A stretch of 64,000 nucleotides of DNA from Hymenobacter swuensis DY53 (GCF_000576555.1 NZ_CP007145.1:4840242-4904241), one strand, 5' to 3'; positions 8,064-17,638 are shown, counted from the stretch's first letter. The notes: a model not told the origin generated them from the sequence alone. Made by a program: numbers and translations.

Positions 8064-10196
8064 ATGGCATTAATCAACACGATTCGAGAAAAATCGGGCT
8101 GGGCGGTCGGGGCCATCATCATCGGCCTGCTGCTCTTTATGCTCGGCGGTGACTTCCTGTATGGTCGGAGCAGCATCTTCGGCAAAAACGATACGTCGGT
8201 AGGCGAAGTGGCCGGTGAAAAGGTGGAGTACGATGACTTCAACAACACGCTGGAGCAGGCCAAGCAGCAGTTCATTCAGCAGCAGCAGCGCCAGCCCGAT
8301 GACCAGGCTATGGGCTACCTGCGCGACCAGGCATGGAACCAGACCCTCTACCGCATTGCCTTCCAGAAGGAATTCGACAAGCTGGGGCTGAAAGTATCCG
8401 ACGAGGAACTGACCGATATGGTACAGGGTACCAACGTGCACCCCAGTATCCGTCAGGCCTTCACCGACCCGAAAACGGGCCAGTTCGACGTGCTAAAAGT
8501 GAAGGAGTACCTGCGCAACCTCGATAAGATGGATCCGCAGGCCCAGGCCGCGTTTGCCAACTTCGAAGCGAACCTGCGTCCCGAACGGCTGGGCACCAAG
8601 TACAACAACCTGCTCAAAATGAGCACCTACGTCACCTCGGCCGAAGCCAAGCGCTACAACGAGGGCCAGGCGGCCCAGGCCAGCCTGCGCTACCTATTTG
8701 TACCGTACTTCTCCCTCTCCGATTCAAGCGTGAAAGTGAGCAACGAGCAGCTGCAGGCCTACATCGACAAAAACAAAGGGCGCTACAAAGTAGAGGATGG
8801 CCGCAGCATTGAGTACGTGACCATCCCGGTAACGGCTTCGGTAGAAGACAGCACCACCGTGCGTAAAACCGTAGATGAGCTGGCGGCCCGGTTTGCCACT
8901 GCTCCGGTAGACTCGGCTTTCGTGAAGCTGAACTCCGACAATCCCACCCGCCCCGCTTTCCTTTCGCCGGCCGATATGCCCGAGAAGCTGCGCGCTCAGC
9001 TGCCCCTGCAGCTGGGAAAAGTATATGGCCCTTACGCTGAAAACGGCACGTACTCGCTGTATAAAGTGTCGAGCCAGAAAGCCGGTGCCCAAGCCGCGGC
9101 CCGCGCCAGCCACATCCTCATCAAGCCCGAAGGTACCACGCCCGAGGCCGATGCGGCTGCTAAAGCCAAGGCCACGGAAGTGCTAAACAAAATCAAAGGT
9201 GGCGCCGATTTTGCCGCCATGGCCCGTCAGTACGGTACGGATGGCACCACTGCTACCGGCGGCGACCTGGGCTGGTTCCAGCAGGGCCGTATGGTACCCG
9301 AGTTTGAGAAGGCCGTATTTGCCGCCGCTTCGCCTGGCCTGCTGCCCGCTCCGGTGAAAACGTCGTTCGGCTACCACATCATCAAAATTACGGCTCCCAA
9401 AACCACGCAGACCTACGAAGTAGCCACGGTACAGAAAGGCATTCAGCCCACCGATGCTACCCGTGACGCCGCGTACCAGAAAGCGCAGGAGCTGAAAGGT
9501 GCCGCTACCGATCTGGCTTCCTTCCGCGCCGCTGTGGCGAAGGATAAGAGCCTGCAGAAAATGGAAGCCAAAGGCCTCGGCCGCGGCGACCAAGCTGTGA
9601 ACAACATCCAGAACGCCCGCTCCATTGTGCGCTGGGCCTACGGCGTAAACCCCGAAGGCTCGCCTACCGAGGTAGGCGACGTATCCCGGGTATTTGATGA
9701 CGTGGGCGACCAGTATGTAATTGCGGTATTGACCGGTGAGCGGACCAAAGGCACCGCCGACGTGGCTAGCGTGAAGCCGGAAGTAACGGCCCTCGTGCGC
9801 AATGAGTTGAAAGCTGAGCAGATCATCAGCAAGCTGAACGCCGCCAAAGGCAGCTCGCTGGAGCAGATTGCTCAGGCGTACGGCAACGGCGCCCAGGTGA
9901 AAACCGCCGACAACGTGGTTCTGGGTCAGGGCATGATTCCCGGCCTCGGCTCGGAGCCGGTAGCCGTGGGCAAAGCCTTCGGGCTGAAAGCCGGCCAGAA
10001 GTCGAAAGCCTTTGCTGGCGAGCAGGGTGTGTTAATCGTGGAAGCGGTAAGCACTACGCCCGCGCCGGCCACGGCTGACGTGAAAGCAGCCAAGCAGCAG
10101 CTCACCGCCCAGCGCGTAGCCCGCGCCGATGGTCTTATCTATGAGGCTATTAAGCAACACGCCAACGTGAAGGACAACCGCACCAAGTTCTTCTAA
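8064..10196 (+). CDS. ppiD: PpiD/SurA-like peptidylprolyl isomerase
   Basis: 710 residues. An N-terminal anchor (WAVGAIIIGLLLFMLGGDFLYG, about 12-35) is followed by a SurA-N-like chaperone domain and a parvulin domain at about 345-455 (ASHILIKPEGTTP, then GGDLGWFQQGRMVPEFEKAV and TSFGYHIIKI). This order is that of PpiD, the inner-membrane periplasmic foldase that assists outer membrane proteins. At 710 residues it is longer than E. coli PpiD (about 620) and has a second, weaker parvulin-like stretch after 470. The terminator at 10,220 ends the unit. Its linkage to the barrel and lptC upstream supports an envelope role. Confidence 0.9.
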   Translation: MALINTIREKSGWAVGAIIIGLLLFMLGGDFLYGRSSIFGKNDTSVGEVAGEKVEYDDFNNTLEQAKQQFIQQQQRQPDDQAMGYLRDQAWNQTLYRIAFQKEFDKLGLKVSDEELTDMVQGTNVHPSIRQAFTDPKTGQFDVLKVKEYLRNLDKMDPQAQAAFANFEANLRPERLGTKYNNLLKMSTYVTSAEAKRYNEGQAAQASLRYLFVPYFSLSDSSVKVSNEQLQAYIDKNKGRYKVEDGRSIEYVTIPVTASVEDSTTVRKTVDELAARFATAPVDSAFVKLNSDNPTRPAFLSPADMPEKLRAQLPLQLGKVYGPYAENGTYSLYKVSSQKAGAQAAARASHILIKPEGTTPEADAAAKAKATEVLNKIKGGADFAAMARQYGTDGTTATGGDLGWFQQGRMVPEFEKAVFAAASPGLLPAPVKTSFGYHIIKITAPKTTQTYEVATVQKGIQPTDATRDAAYQKAQELKGAATDLASFRAAVAKDKSLQKMEAKGLGRGDQAVNNIQNARSIVRWAYGVNPEGSPTEVGDVSRVFDDVGDQYVIAVLTGERTKGTADVASVKPEVTALVRNELKAEQIISKLNAAKGSSLEQIAQAYGNGAQVKTADNVVLGQGMIPGLGSEPVAVGKAFGLKAGQKSKAFAGEQGVLIVEAVSTTPAPATADVKAAKQQLTAQRVARADGLIYEAIKQHANVKDNRTKFF

Positions 10197-10219
10197 ACCA
10201 GGCTGAGTAAGAAACAGCA

Positions 10220-10254
10220 AAAGGGCCGTACCTTAGAGGTGCGGCCCTTTTTTG
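10220..10254 (+). terminator. Intrinsic terminator after ppiD
   Basis: Stem AAAGGGCCGTACC / GGTGCGGCCCTTT followed by six T. It is strongly supported. Confidence 0.85.
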
Positions 10255-10264
10255 ATTTAGCGAA

Positions 10265-10371
10265 TCGGTGACTTGGCGATTTAGTGAATTGAATGAGCCT
10301 GAGATGCAGGCTGCGCAAGTGTTACAGGCTCAACGGTCAGCTCACTAAATCACTAGGTCACTGAATCACCG
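10265..10371. repeat. Intergenic inverted repeat (copy B)
   Basis: The left arm has CGGTGACTTGGCGATTTAGTG. The right arm, reversed, reads CGGTGATTCAGTGACCTAGTG and repeats the word AGTGATTT. The loop contains GCCTGAGATGCAGGC. Confidence 0.6.
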
Positions 10372-10395
10372 TCAGGGTCTTTTCGTTATGCGCTT

Positions 10396-12228
10396 ATGAA
10401 AAAGTCGTTGCGTTTGGGAGTAGGGAAGGCAGGGCTGACCGTGTTGCTATTGGCAGCCGGGCCGGTGGTAGCCCAGGTTCAGGAAGACAGCCAGGTGCAG
10501 CTAGCTCGTGAGTATGAGCGCAAGGGCGAGCATGAGAAGGCCGCCTTTCTGTTCGGCCGACTGCGCAACGATGAGCAGACGGCCCCCAACATCCTGCCCG
10601 ATTACCTGGCTGCCCTGCAAGGACTCAAGCGCCCCAAAGATGCCGAGAAGCTGGTGAAGCGTGCCCAAAAGCAACGGCCCCAGGAAGCCAAGCTGGGCGT
10701 CACGCTGGGCCAGGTGTACGCCCAGGCTCCCGATGAGCTAGCCGCCCAAAAGCAGTGGGAGCGGGTGCTGGCCCAGCTGCCCCCGGAACAGGTAGTAGCC
10801 GTAGCCACCGAGTTTCAGAAGCTGGCGTTACCTGACTGGGCTATCCGTACCTATCTGCGCGGCCGGGAGCTGGCCCGTTCCGAAACCGAGTTCGGCCCCC
10901 AGCTCATCCAGCTCTACACCCAGCAGGGCCAGACGGATAAGCTGATGGCCGAAACTCTGCGTCTGGTGCAGGACGATGAGCGGCAACTGCCCTTCGTGCG
11001 CAACATGCTTCAAAACAGCCTCCAGGAAGATAAGGACTTTGCCACGCTGGAAAAAGAGCTGCTGAGTCTGGTGCAGAAAAACCCCGAGCTGCCTGTGTAC
11101 AGTGAGTTGCTGCTGTGGCTGCAGGTGCAGCGCCGCGACTTTACCGGCGCGCTGGTGCAGGCCAAAGCCCTCGACCGGCGCGGCCGTACCGAAGGCCAGC
11201 GCGTACTGGAAGTAGCCGAAATTGCCCGCCGCAACAAAGACTACGAAAGCGCAATCCAAGGCTACGATTACGTGGTGCGCGAGTACCGCAACCAACCGTA
11301 CTACGCCCTGGCCCGCCAGCGCCTCGTGCAGACCCGCGAGGACCAGGTACGCAACACGTACCCCGTCAGCCCCGCCCAGCTGCGGAGCCTGCTGCAGGAG
11401 TATGAGCAGGTGCTTACTGACCTGGGCCGCACGCCCGATACGGCCCCGGTGCTGCGTAGCATGGCGGCCTTGCGCGCCTTCCAGCTCGATGAGAAGGAAC
11501 CCGCCATGAAGCTGCTCAACGAGGTAATCACCATGCCCCGCGCCAGCCTCGATGTGGTGGATCAGGCAAAGATTGATCTGGCCGATATCTACCTGCTGCG
11601 CGCCGAGCCTTGGGAAGCTACCCTGTTGTACTCGCAGGTAGAGAAGTCGCACAAGGATACGCCGCTGGGTTATGATGCCAAGCTGCGCAACGCCCGCCTC
11701 AGCTACTTTGCCGGCGACTTCAAGCTGGCCCAGTCGCATCTGGATATTCTCAAGCAGGCCACCAGCCGAGAAATTGCCAACGATGCCATGCAGCTCAGCC
11801 TGCTCATCACCGACAACACGGCCATGGACACGGCCGGCGTGGCCCTGCGCGACTACGCCGTGGTGGAGCAGCAGGTATTCCAGAACAAGTTGCCGGAAGC
11901 CCTGCGCGGCCTCGATGCTCTGCTGGCCAAGTATCCCGGCCACGCGCTGCAGGACGACGCTTGGTACCTGAAGGCCCAGCTTCAGCGCCGCACCGGTGAC
12001 TATCCCGGTGCCTTAGCCACCCTGGAGCGCATTACGGCTAACCCCAAATATGATGTGCTCAGCGACGACGCACTGTTCTTGGCCGCTCTCATTCAGGAGG
12101 AAAACGTGCAGGACCGCGAGAAAGCCCAGCAGCTCTACAACCAGGTTATCACCAAGTACCCCGGCAGCATCTACGTGGCCGAAGCCCGCAAACGGTTCCG
12201 CAAAATGCGCGGCGATGCGGTCAACTAG
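10396..12228 (+). CDS. Secreted tetratricopeptide-repeat protein
   Basis: 610 residues. An N-terminal signal peptide (GLTVLLLAAGPVVAQ, cleavage about 27) precedes a continuous array of TPR helices, including YERKGEHEKAAFLFGRL near the start, IARRNKDYESAIQGYDYVV in the middle, and the final QLYNQVITKYPGSIYVAEARKRFRK, a YbgF/BamD-like repeat. It is probably a periplasmic scaffold that binds partner proteins; the partner is not visible. It is flanked by intergenic inverted repeats on both sides and by recJ after a 257-nt gap, so it seems to be a single-gene unit. Confidence 0.8.
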   Translation: MKKSLRLGVGKAGLTVLLLAAGPVVAQVQEDSQVQLAREYERKGEHEKAAFLFGRLRNDEQTAPNILPDYLAALQGLKRPKDAEKLVKRAQKQRPQEAKLGVTLGQVYAQAPDELAAQKQWERVLAQLPPEQVVAVATEFQKLALPDWAIRTYLRGRELARSETEFGPQLIQLYTQQGQTDKLMAETLRLVQDDERQLPFVRNMLQNSLQEDKDFATLEKELLSLVQKNPELPVYSELLLWLQVQRRDFTGALVQAKALDRRGRTEGQRVLEVAEIARRNKDYESAIQGYDYVVREYRNQPYYALARQRLVQTREDQVRNTYPVSPAQLRSLLQEYEQVLTDLGRTPDTAPVLRSMAALRAFQLDEKEPAMKLLNEVITMPRASLDVVDQAKIDLADIYLLRAEPWEATLLYSQVEKSHKDTPLGYDAKLRNARLSYFAGDFKLAQSHLDILKQATSREIANDAMQLSLLITDNTAMDTAGVALRDYAVVEQQVFQNKLPEALRGLDALLAKYPGHALQDDAWYLKAQLQRRTGDYPGALATLERITANPKYDVLSDDALFLAALIQEENVQDREKAQQLYNQVITKYPGSIYVAEARKRFRKMRGDAVN

Positions 12229-12231
12229 AAT

Positions 12232-12432
12232 CACAGATTTTCGCTGATTAACTGTGGTTTCGCTGATTCAGGCCGGCAAAACGTGTACCCCGGAGCTGGG
12301 CTCTGGCTTGCGCTTAGGAGTAAGACCCTTCTGACGCGGGCCGGAGCCCAGCTCCGGGGTACACGTTTTGCCGGCCTCGAACACTACCCCCTCAATCTGC
12401 GGCATCTGCACCCGAATCTGCGAAAATCTGTG
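12232..12432. repeat. Nested inverted-repeat element with a perfect 34-bp inner stem (copy H)
   Basis: The inner arms are 12270-12303 and 12344-12377, exact reverse complements of 34 bp starting AGGCCGGCAAAACGTG. The loop is 40 nt. Outer arms at 12232-12249 and 12415-12432 match 17 of 18 (CACAGATTTTCGCTGATT). It occupies the gap between the TPR gene stop (12228) and the recJ promoter. Confidence 0.85.
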
Positions 12433-12444
12433 CTTCTGTTTTTG

Positions 12445-12452
12445 TACTTTTG
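12445..12452 (+). promoter_or_regulatory. -7 box TACTTTTG upstream of recJ
   Basis: Fits TAnnTTTG, 34 nt before the recJ ATG and immediately beside the outer right arm of the inverted-repeat element. No convincing -33 TTG is present. Confidence 0.45.
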
Positions 12453-12485
12453 GAGATACTGCCGCTGTTAGGCTCCTCTGTACTC

Positions 12486-14207
12486 ATGGAAAAACGATGG
12501 ATTCGCAAGCCCGCGCCTGACGTTGAAACAGTCCGGCATCTGGCTGATGCGCTGCGCGTAAACGAGGCCATCGTCAGCCTGCTGTGCCAGCGCAATGTGG
12601 GCACGTTTGAGGAAGCGCGTTCCTATTTCCGTCCCGACCTCAGCCAGCTACCCGACCCGCTGCTCATGCGCGACATGGACCGCGCCGTGGACCGCCTGCT
12701 CCAAGCCCTGCACCTGGGCGAGCGGGTGCTGGTATTTGGCGACTATGACGTGGACGGGACTACCTCCGTGGCACTGGTGTACAGCTATTTGTGCCGATTT
12801 TTCGGGCCGGAGCGCATTGATTACTACATTCCGGACCGCTACAAAGAGGGCTATGGCATTTCCGACGCCGGCATCGACCATGCCCACGACTTCGGCTACC
12901 AGCTCATTATTGCCCTCGACTGCGGTGTGAAGTCGGTGGATAAGATTGCCTATGCCAACCAGCGCGGCGTCGATTTTATCATCTGTGACCACCACTTACC
13001 CGGTCCCGAGCTGCCAGCGGCCGTGGCCGTACTCGACCCCAAGCGCCAGGATTGCCCGTATCCGTTCAAGGAACTGTCGGGCTGCGGCGTGGGCTTCAAA
13101 CTGATGCAGGCCTTCACCCAGCACCAAGGCCTGCCCGAAGACGAACTCTATGAGTTGTTGGACTTAGTGGCCGTGAGCATTGCCGCCGACATCGTGCCCA
13201 TCTACGGCGAAAACCGCACCCTGGCCTACCACGGCCTGCGCCTCATTAACGACCGGACCCGGCCTCAGCGCCCCGGCCTGGATGCGCTGCGCGAACTGGC
13301 CGGCCTGCAAACCGCCGAGCTAAACATTAGCAGTCTGGTGTTCGGGTTTGCGCCCCGCATCAACGCGGCCGGCCGCATGGGTGACGCCAAACGCTCGGTG
13401 GCCATGCTGCTGGCCGGCAGCACCGCAGAAGCCGTAGCCACTGCCGGCGTAGTCGACAAAACCAACCAGGAACGCCGGGGTTTCGACACTAGCATAACGA
13501 AGGAAGCGCTGGAAATGATTGAGCAGAGCGACCTGCTGCGCACCGCCCGCACCACCGTGCTATTCAAGCAGGATTGGCATAAAGGCGTGGTGGGCATTGT
13601 GGCCTCGCGCTGTCTCGATAAGTACTACCGGCCCACCATTATCCTCACCGAAAGCAACGGCAAAGCCACCGGCTCAGCTCGTTCGGTGGTAGGGTTCGAT
13701 GTGCACCAAGCCATTGAGGACTGCGCCGAGCTGCTCGACCAGTACGGCGGCCACATGTACGCCGCCGGCCTCACGCTGCCGGTAGAGAACGTGCCCGCTT
13801 TCCAGGAGAAATTCGAGCGGATTGTAGCCGGTCGTATCCTGCCGGAGCAGCTGATTCCGCCCGTGGAAATTGACTGGACCATTCGACTAAGCGACATTAC
13901 GCCGTCGTTTTACCGGCTGCTGAGCCAGATGGAGCCGTTCGGTCCTGGCAACCCCAACCCGGTGTTTGCCTCCGAGCAGGTGTACGCCACCCCCGATTCG
14001 GCGCGCATTGTAGGCAACTCCCACCTCAAGCTTACCCTCACTCAGGACGGCCACCACACCGTGGATGCCATTGGCTTCGGGCTGGGCGAATACCACGAGC
14101 AAATTCGTCAGGGCCAGCCGTTCAGCGTTTGTTACACCATCGAAATCAACGAGTACCGGGGCGTGAAGAACCTGCAGCTGCGGGTGAAGGACATCCGGTG
14201 GGAGTAG
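12486..14207 (+). CDS. recJ: Single-stranded-DNA-specific exonuclease RecJ
   Basis: 573 residues from ATG 12486; an upstream in-frame TTG at 12450 overlaps the promoter box and is not used. RecJ is the 5'-3' ssDNA exonuclease of the RecF recombination pathway and mismatch repair. DHH-superfamily motifs include the metal-binding DYDVDG at residues 87-91 region (motif I), ALDCGVKS, DHH at 168-170 followed by LPG, the central GCGVGFKL, and the DHHA1 element RINAAGRMGDAKRSV. The C-terminal OB-like domain ends at the stop with RVKDIRWE. It is a lone gene on this strand. Confidence 0.95.
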   Translation: MEKRWIRKPAPDVETVRHLADALRVNEAIVSLLCQRNVGTFEEARSYFRPDLSQLPDPLLMRDMDRAVDRLLQALHLGERVLVFGDYDVDGTTSVALVYSYLCRFFGPERIDYYIPDRYKEGYGISDAGIDHAHDFGYQLIIALDCGVKSVDKIAYANQRGVDFIICDHHLPGPELPAAVAVLDPKRQDCPYPFKELSGCGVGFKLMQAFTQHQGLPEDELYELLDLVAVSIAADIVPIYGENRTLAYHGLRLINDRTRPQRPGLDALRELAGLQTAELNISSLVFGFAPRINAAGRMGDAKRSVAMLLAGSTAEAVATAGVVDKTNQERRGFDTSITKEALEMIEQSDLLRTARTTVLFKQDWHKGVVGIVASRCLDKYYRPTIILTESNGKATGSARSVVGFDVHQAIEDCAELLDQYGGHMYAAGLTLPVENVPAFQEKFERIVAGRILPEQLIPPVEIDWTIRLSDITPSFYRLLSQMEPFGPGNPNPVFASEQVYATPDSARIVGNSHLKLTLTQDGHHTVDAIGFGLGEYHEQIRQGQPFSVCYTIEINEYRGVKNLQLRVKDIRWE

Positions 14208-14226
14208 CGGTGAGTGAGTGAAGCAG

Positions 14227-14586
14227 TTACTTACGCACTTTCCACACCCAGCCAATAAGCACCAGTTGGAGCGGCAGGCGCGCCCATAGCGCCCATAACG
14301 GCACTGGCAGGCCTGCGCCGCGGGTTTGCAGCATGTATACGTTGGCTGGAAACACGGCTACCAGTAGCGCCATCAGGCCCCAAGCGGCCCAGCAGCGGGT
14401 AGCGGGAATAAGCAGCCCGAGGCTACCGGCCAGTTCAGCCGCGCCGCTCAGGTATACCAGTAGGAGGGGAGCCGGCAGGTAGGGCGGTACGATGCGCAGA
14501 AACCCCGCTGGGTTAGTAAAATGCGTAATGCCGGCCCCGATAAAAAACGTAGCCAGCATAATGCGGCTGATGGTTTTGATGCGCAT
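14227..14586 (-). CDS. DoxX-like small membrane protein
   Basis: 119 residues from the ATG complementary to 14584-14586. A longer start would add a polar stretch that interrupts the usual N-terminal helix. There are four hydrophobic helices (ISRIMLATFFIGAGITHF; LPAPLLLVYLSGAAELAGSLGLL; CWAAWGLMALLVAVFPANVYML; LPLQLVLIGWVWK), the DoxX/DUF417-like layout. The function of this family in bacteria is unclear; DoxX itself is a membrane oxidoreductase subunit. It sits convergent with recJ and divergent from the M61 peptidase. Confidence 0.75.
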   Translation of the reverse strand: MRIKTISRIMLATFFIGAGITHFTNPAGFLRIVPPYLPAPLLLVYLSGAAELAGSLGLLIPATRCWAAWGLMALLVAVFPANVYMLQTRGAGLPVPLWALWARLPLQLVLIGWVWKVRK

Positions 14587-14740
14587 GCCGACAAGGTACA
14601 GGGGAATCGGCGTGTCGTTCGTGCCAGAAAGCTGTCCTTCGGGTACTTCGCCTGTAATGACAATCCACCCGTTCACCCATTCATACTACCTATCTTCGCC
14701 GGGGCGTTAGTGCCGTATCCCATCTATCCTTGTTCGTTTT

Positions 14741-16576
14741 ATGAAAGCTACTTTGCTGGCCCTCGGGCTGAGCCTCGCCACCGCTTCGGCCGCTTTGGCC
14801 CAACAGCCCGCTGGCTACCAGATTCGCCTCGATTTGCAGCAGGTGACCAACGACCGGGTGAAGGTCGTTATTAATACCCCCGCTATCCGTGAGGCGCAGG
14901 CTACGTACGTTATGCCCTCGGTGGTGCCCGGCTCGTACTCCAAGAAGGATTACGGCCGCTTCGTGACCAGCTTCAAGGCGTTTGATAAGAATGGCAAGAG
15001 CCTGAAGGTGAAGAACAACGGCCCCAACCTGTTTGTCATCGACAACGCAACCAAGCTGGCCCGCCTCGAATACCTGGTGGACGATACCTGGGACGTGAAG
15101 CAGGACGACCAGTTCATCTTCCAGCCCGGCGGCACCAACATTGATGCCGGCCGCAACTTCACTATTAACCATTACGGCTTCTACGGCTACTTCGAGGGCT
15201 ACAAGATGCTGCCCTACGAGGTGCAGGTGCAGAAACCCGCCGACCTCTACGGTGCCACCGCCTTGGATGTGCGCCGCGCTTCAACTACGCAGGACGTATT
15301 CACGGCCTCCAACTACGTGACGCTGGCCGACGGCCCCATCCTCTACGCCCGCCCCGATACGGCCAGCTTCAGCACCGGCGGGGCCCGCATTTCGGTGGCC
15401 GTGCTGTCGGAGAGTGGCGCGGTGAAGGCTGCGGACGTAAGCCAGATGCTGCGGCCTATGTCGGAGGCCTTGACGAAGTACTTTGGTAAGATGCCAGTGC
15501 CGCGCTACCAGTTTCTGTTCTACTTCCCCAGCCTCACCTCGGCGCTTAATAGCGAAAAAGGCGGTTACGGGGCCATGGAGCACAGCTACTCTTCTCTCTA
15601 CTTCCTGCCCGAGCTGCCCGACGCCGACCGCCTGCGCAGTATGGTGCTGGAAGTGGCCTCGCACGAGTTTCTGCACATGCTGGCCCCGCTCAACATCCAT
15701 TCCCGCGAAATCGGGGAGTTCGACTTCCGCAACCCCCAGATGTCGCAGCACTTGTGGCTGTACGAGGGCGTGACGGAGTACGTGTCGCAGCTGGTGCAGG
15801 TGCAGGGCGGGCTTATCACGCCGGAGGAGTTTCAGAAGCGCGTGAAGGAGAAAATCGACAAGTCGGATAAGTACGCCACCGTGTCGTTTACGGAGATGAG
15901 CCGCCGCATTTTGGAAGACCCGTACAAAGACATGTATGAGAACGTATACAACAAGGGCGCGCTCATCGGGCTGCTGCTGGACATTCGCATCCGGGAGCTG
16001 AGCCAGGGCCGCCAGACGCTGCGCGACGTGCTGCTGGCCCTGCGCGAGAAGTACGGCCCCACCCGCTCCTTCGAGGACAAAGACCTGATTCCTGAAATCG
16101 TGGCCCTTACCAACCCCGAAATCGGGACGTTCTTCCGCCGCTACGTGGAGGGCGCCGAGCCGCTGCCGCTGGCCGAGGACCTGGCCAAAATCGGGTGGAC
16201 GTACGCGCCCACCGGCCAGGCCCGCGTGAAGGCGTTCGGTAACCTGGGCTTCGCCTATGACCAGAGCAAGGACCAGTTCCGGGTAGCCAAAACCAAGCCT
16301 GAGGACAACGCCTTCGGTCTGGACGAGGGCGACGTGGTGGTGGCTATCAACGGGCAGTCGGTAACGATGCAGACCGCCGAGAAGCTGCTGCGCCCGTTGG
16401 TAGAGCCCCAGACGGCCGACGCCGTACGGGTGAAGTTCCGCCACGGCAACGGTGCCGAGCAGGAACGCCAGGCCACCCCGCGCGAGTTTGAAGTAGAAGT
16501 CAAGAACCTCGTCGAAACGCAGTCTGCTGCCACTCCCGCCCAGCAAACGCTGCGTAGCAGGTTGTTAAAAGGGTAG
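14741..16576 (+). CDS. M61-family metallopeptidase with C-terminal PDZ domain
   Basis: 611 residues with an N-terminal signal peptide (LLALGLSLATASAALAQ). The catalytic zinc motif HEFLH is at residues 308-312, with the family follow-up NIHSREIGEFDF and the third-ligand helix WLYEGVTEYVS. The N-terminal about 200 residues are the beta-rich M61 region and the C-terminal about 110 residues form a PDZ domain (GLDEGDVVVAINGQSV). M61 enzymes are glycyl or neutral aminopeptidases; here the target is probably periplasmic peptides or outer-membrane substrates. Its only close neighbour downstream is lptB, 97 nt away, with its own promoter. The sequence has all active-site residues and is intact. Confidence 0.9.
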   Translation: MKATLLALGLSLATASAALAQQPAGYQIRLDLQQVTNDRVKVVINTPAIREAQATYVMPSVVPGSYSKKDYGRFVTSFKAFDKNGKSLKVKNNGPNLFVIDNATKLARLEYLVDDTWDVKQDDQFIFQPGGTNIDAGRNFTINHYGFYGYFEGYKMLPYEVQVQKPADLYGATALDVRRASTTQDVFTASNYVTLADGPILYARPDTASFSTGGARISVAVLSESGAVKAADVSQMLRPMSEALTKYFGKMPVPRYQFLFYFPSLTSALNSEKGGYGAMEHSYSSLYFLPELPDADRLRSMVLEVASHEFLHMLAPLNIHSREIGEFDFRNPQMSQHLWLYEGVTEYVSQLVQVQGGLITPEEFQKRVKEKIDKSDKYATVSFTEMSRRILEDPYKDMYENVYNKGALIGLLLDIRIRELSQGRQTLRDVLLALREKYGPTRSFEDKDLIPEIVALTNPEIGTFFRRYVEGAEPLPLAEDLAKIGWTYAPTGQARVKAFGNLGFAYDQSKDQFRVAKTKPEDNAFGLDEGDVVVAINGQSVTMQTAEKLLRPLVEPQTADAVRVKFRHGNGAEQERQATPREFEVEVKNLVETQSAATPAQQTLRSRLLKG

Positions 16577-16638
16577 AGACGCGTCAGTACAAGCGGCGCT
16601 TTGAGGTGTCGTTGTGCCGCCTCGAAATGACACACCTG

Positions 16639-16666
16639 TTGACCTTCCTGCTTCCCCTTACCTTTG
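16639..16666 (+). promoter_or_regulatory. lptB promoter, probably leaderless
   Basis: TTG at 16639-16641, a 17-nt gap, then TACCTTTG at 16659-16666. The lptB ATG begins 8 nt after the -7 box, about where transcription would start. Confidence 0.6.
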
Positions 16667-16673
16667 CCCCACG

Positions 16674-17447
16674 ATGATTCTACGAGCCGAGCACCTGGTT
16701 AAGAAATACAAGTCGCGCACGGTAGTGAACGACATGTCGCTGCAAGTGGAGCAGGGCGAGATTGTGGGGCTGCTGGGGCCGAACGGAGCCGGCAAAACCA
16801 CCTCGTTCTACATGACGGTGGGCATGGTGAAGCCCGACTCCGGCCGCGTATTTCTCGATGACAAGGAAATCACCAAGCTGCCCATTTACCAGCGGGCCCG
16901 GCTGGGCGTGGGCTATCTGGCCCAGGAGGCCAGCGTATTTCGCGACCTGACCGTGGAGGAAAACATTCTGGCTGTGCTGGAAATGACGGATATGCCCAAG
17001 CAGGCTCAGCGCGACAAGGTAGAAGAGCTCATTAGTGAATTCAGCCTCGGCCATGTGCGCAAAAATCTGGGCCGGGTGCTGAGCGGCGGTGAGCGGCGGC
17101 GCACCGAAATTGCCCGGGCCTTGGCCGTCGACCCCAAGTTTGTGCTGCTCGATGAGCCGTTTGCCGGCGTCGACCCCATTGCTACCGAGGAAATCCAGAG
17201 CATCGTGGCCCGCCTCAAACACAAAAACATTGGCATCCTCATCACCGACCACGATGTGAACTCCACCCTGGCCATTGTGGACCGGGCGTACCTACTCTTC
17301 GAGGGTAAGCTGCTGAAAGCCGGTACCGCCGAGGAACTGGCTGAAGATGAGATGGTACGCCGCGTGTACCTGGGCAAGAATTTCGAGCTGAAACGCAAGG
17401 ACTACACCACGGCTCCCGGTCAGGATATGACTGCGGAAAGTGCCTGA
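16674..17447 (+). CDS. lptB: LPS export ABC transporter ATPase LptB
   Basis: 257 residues from ATG 16674; a GTG 60 nt earlier is rejected because it runs through the promoter. It is the cytoplasmic ATPase that powers LptFG to extract lipopolysaccharide. Walker A is GPNGAGKTT (Lys41), the Q-loop follows in [19 protein letters not shown], the signature is LSGGE at 136-140, Walker B is LLDEPF (Asp160-Glu161), and the switch His is in [10 protein letters not shown]. The LptB-specific phrase [13 protein letters not shown] is present. It has no lpt partner beside it, so lptF/lptG are elsewhere. Confidence 0.95.
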   Translation: MILRAEHLVKKYKSRTVVNDMSLQVEQGEIVGLLGPNGAGKTTSFYMTVGMVKPDSGRVFLDDKEITKLPIYQRARLGVGYLAQEASVFRDLTVEENILAVLEMTDMPKQAQRDKVEELISEFSLGHVRKNLGRVLSGGERRRTEIARALAVDPKFVLLDEPFAGVDPIATEEIQSIVARLKHKNIGILITDHDVNSTLAIVDRAYLLFEGKLLKAGTAEELAEDEMVRRVYLGKNFELKRKDYTTAPGQDMTAESA

Positions 17448-17638
17448 GGTGAGCTCAGCAAGCTTGCTGTACTGCTGCCTCACCTGATAGGCAGGGCCAG
17501 TGCCGTAAACGCAGCCGCGAAAAGGCCGTTGGGGTCCCGTCAGAATCACCCAAAGCATTTCGGTAACTTTCCCGGGCGGTCAGCGGTACAGCGTATCCGG
17601 TGGCCGCCCGGCCGCTTTTTCCTTCTCATCTCTCCTCC

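Noticed and set aside
10828..11943. 371-codon - strand reading frame inside the TPR gene
   Set aside because: It is antisense to a TPR protein with clear codon use. High GC makes long antisense frames; the translation has no domains.
15281..16546. 421-codon - strand frame opposite the M61 peptidase
   Set aside because: The + strand gene has the intact zinc motif and PDZ domain; the opposite frame is rich in His, Gln and Leu as expected for a complementary shadow.
16604..16637. Imperfect inverted repeat AGGTGTCGTT / AATGACACACCT before lptB
   Set aside because: The pairing is short and broken, and no family member with the same words was seen nearby. It is noted only as a possible repeat fragment.
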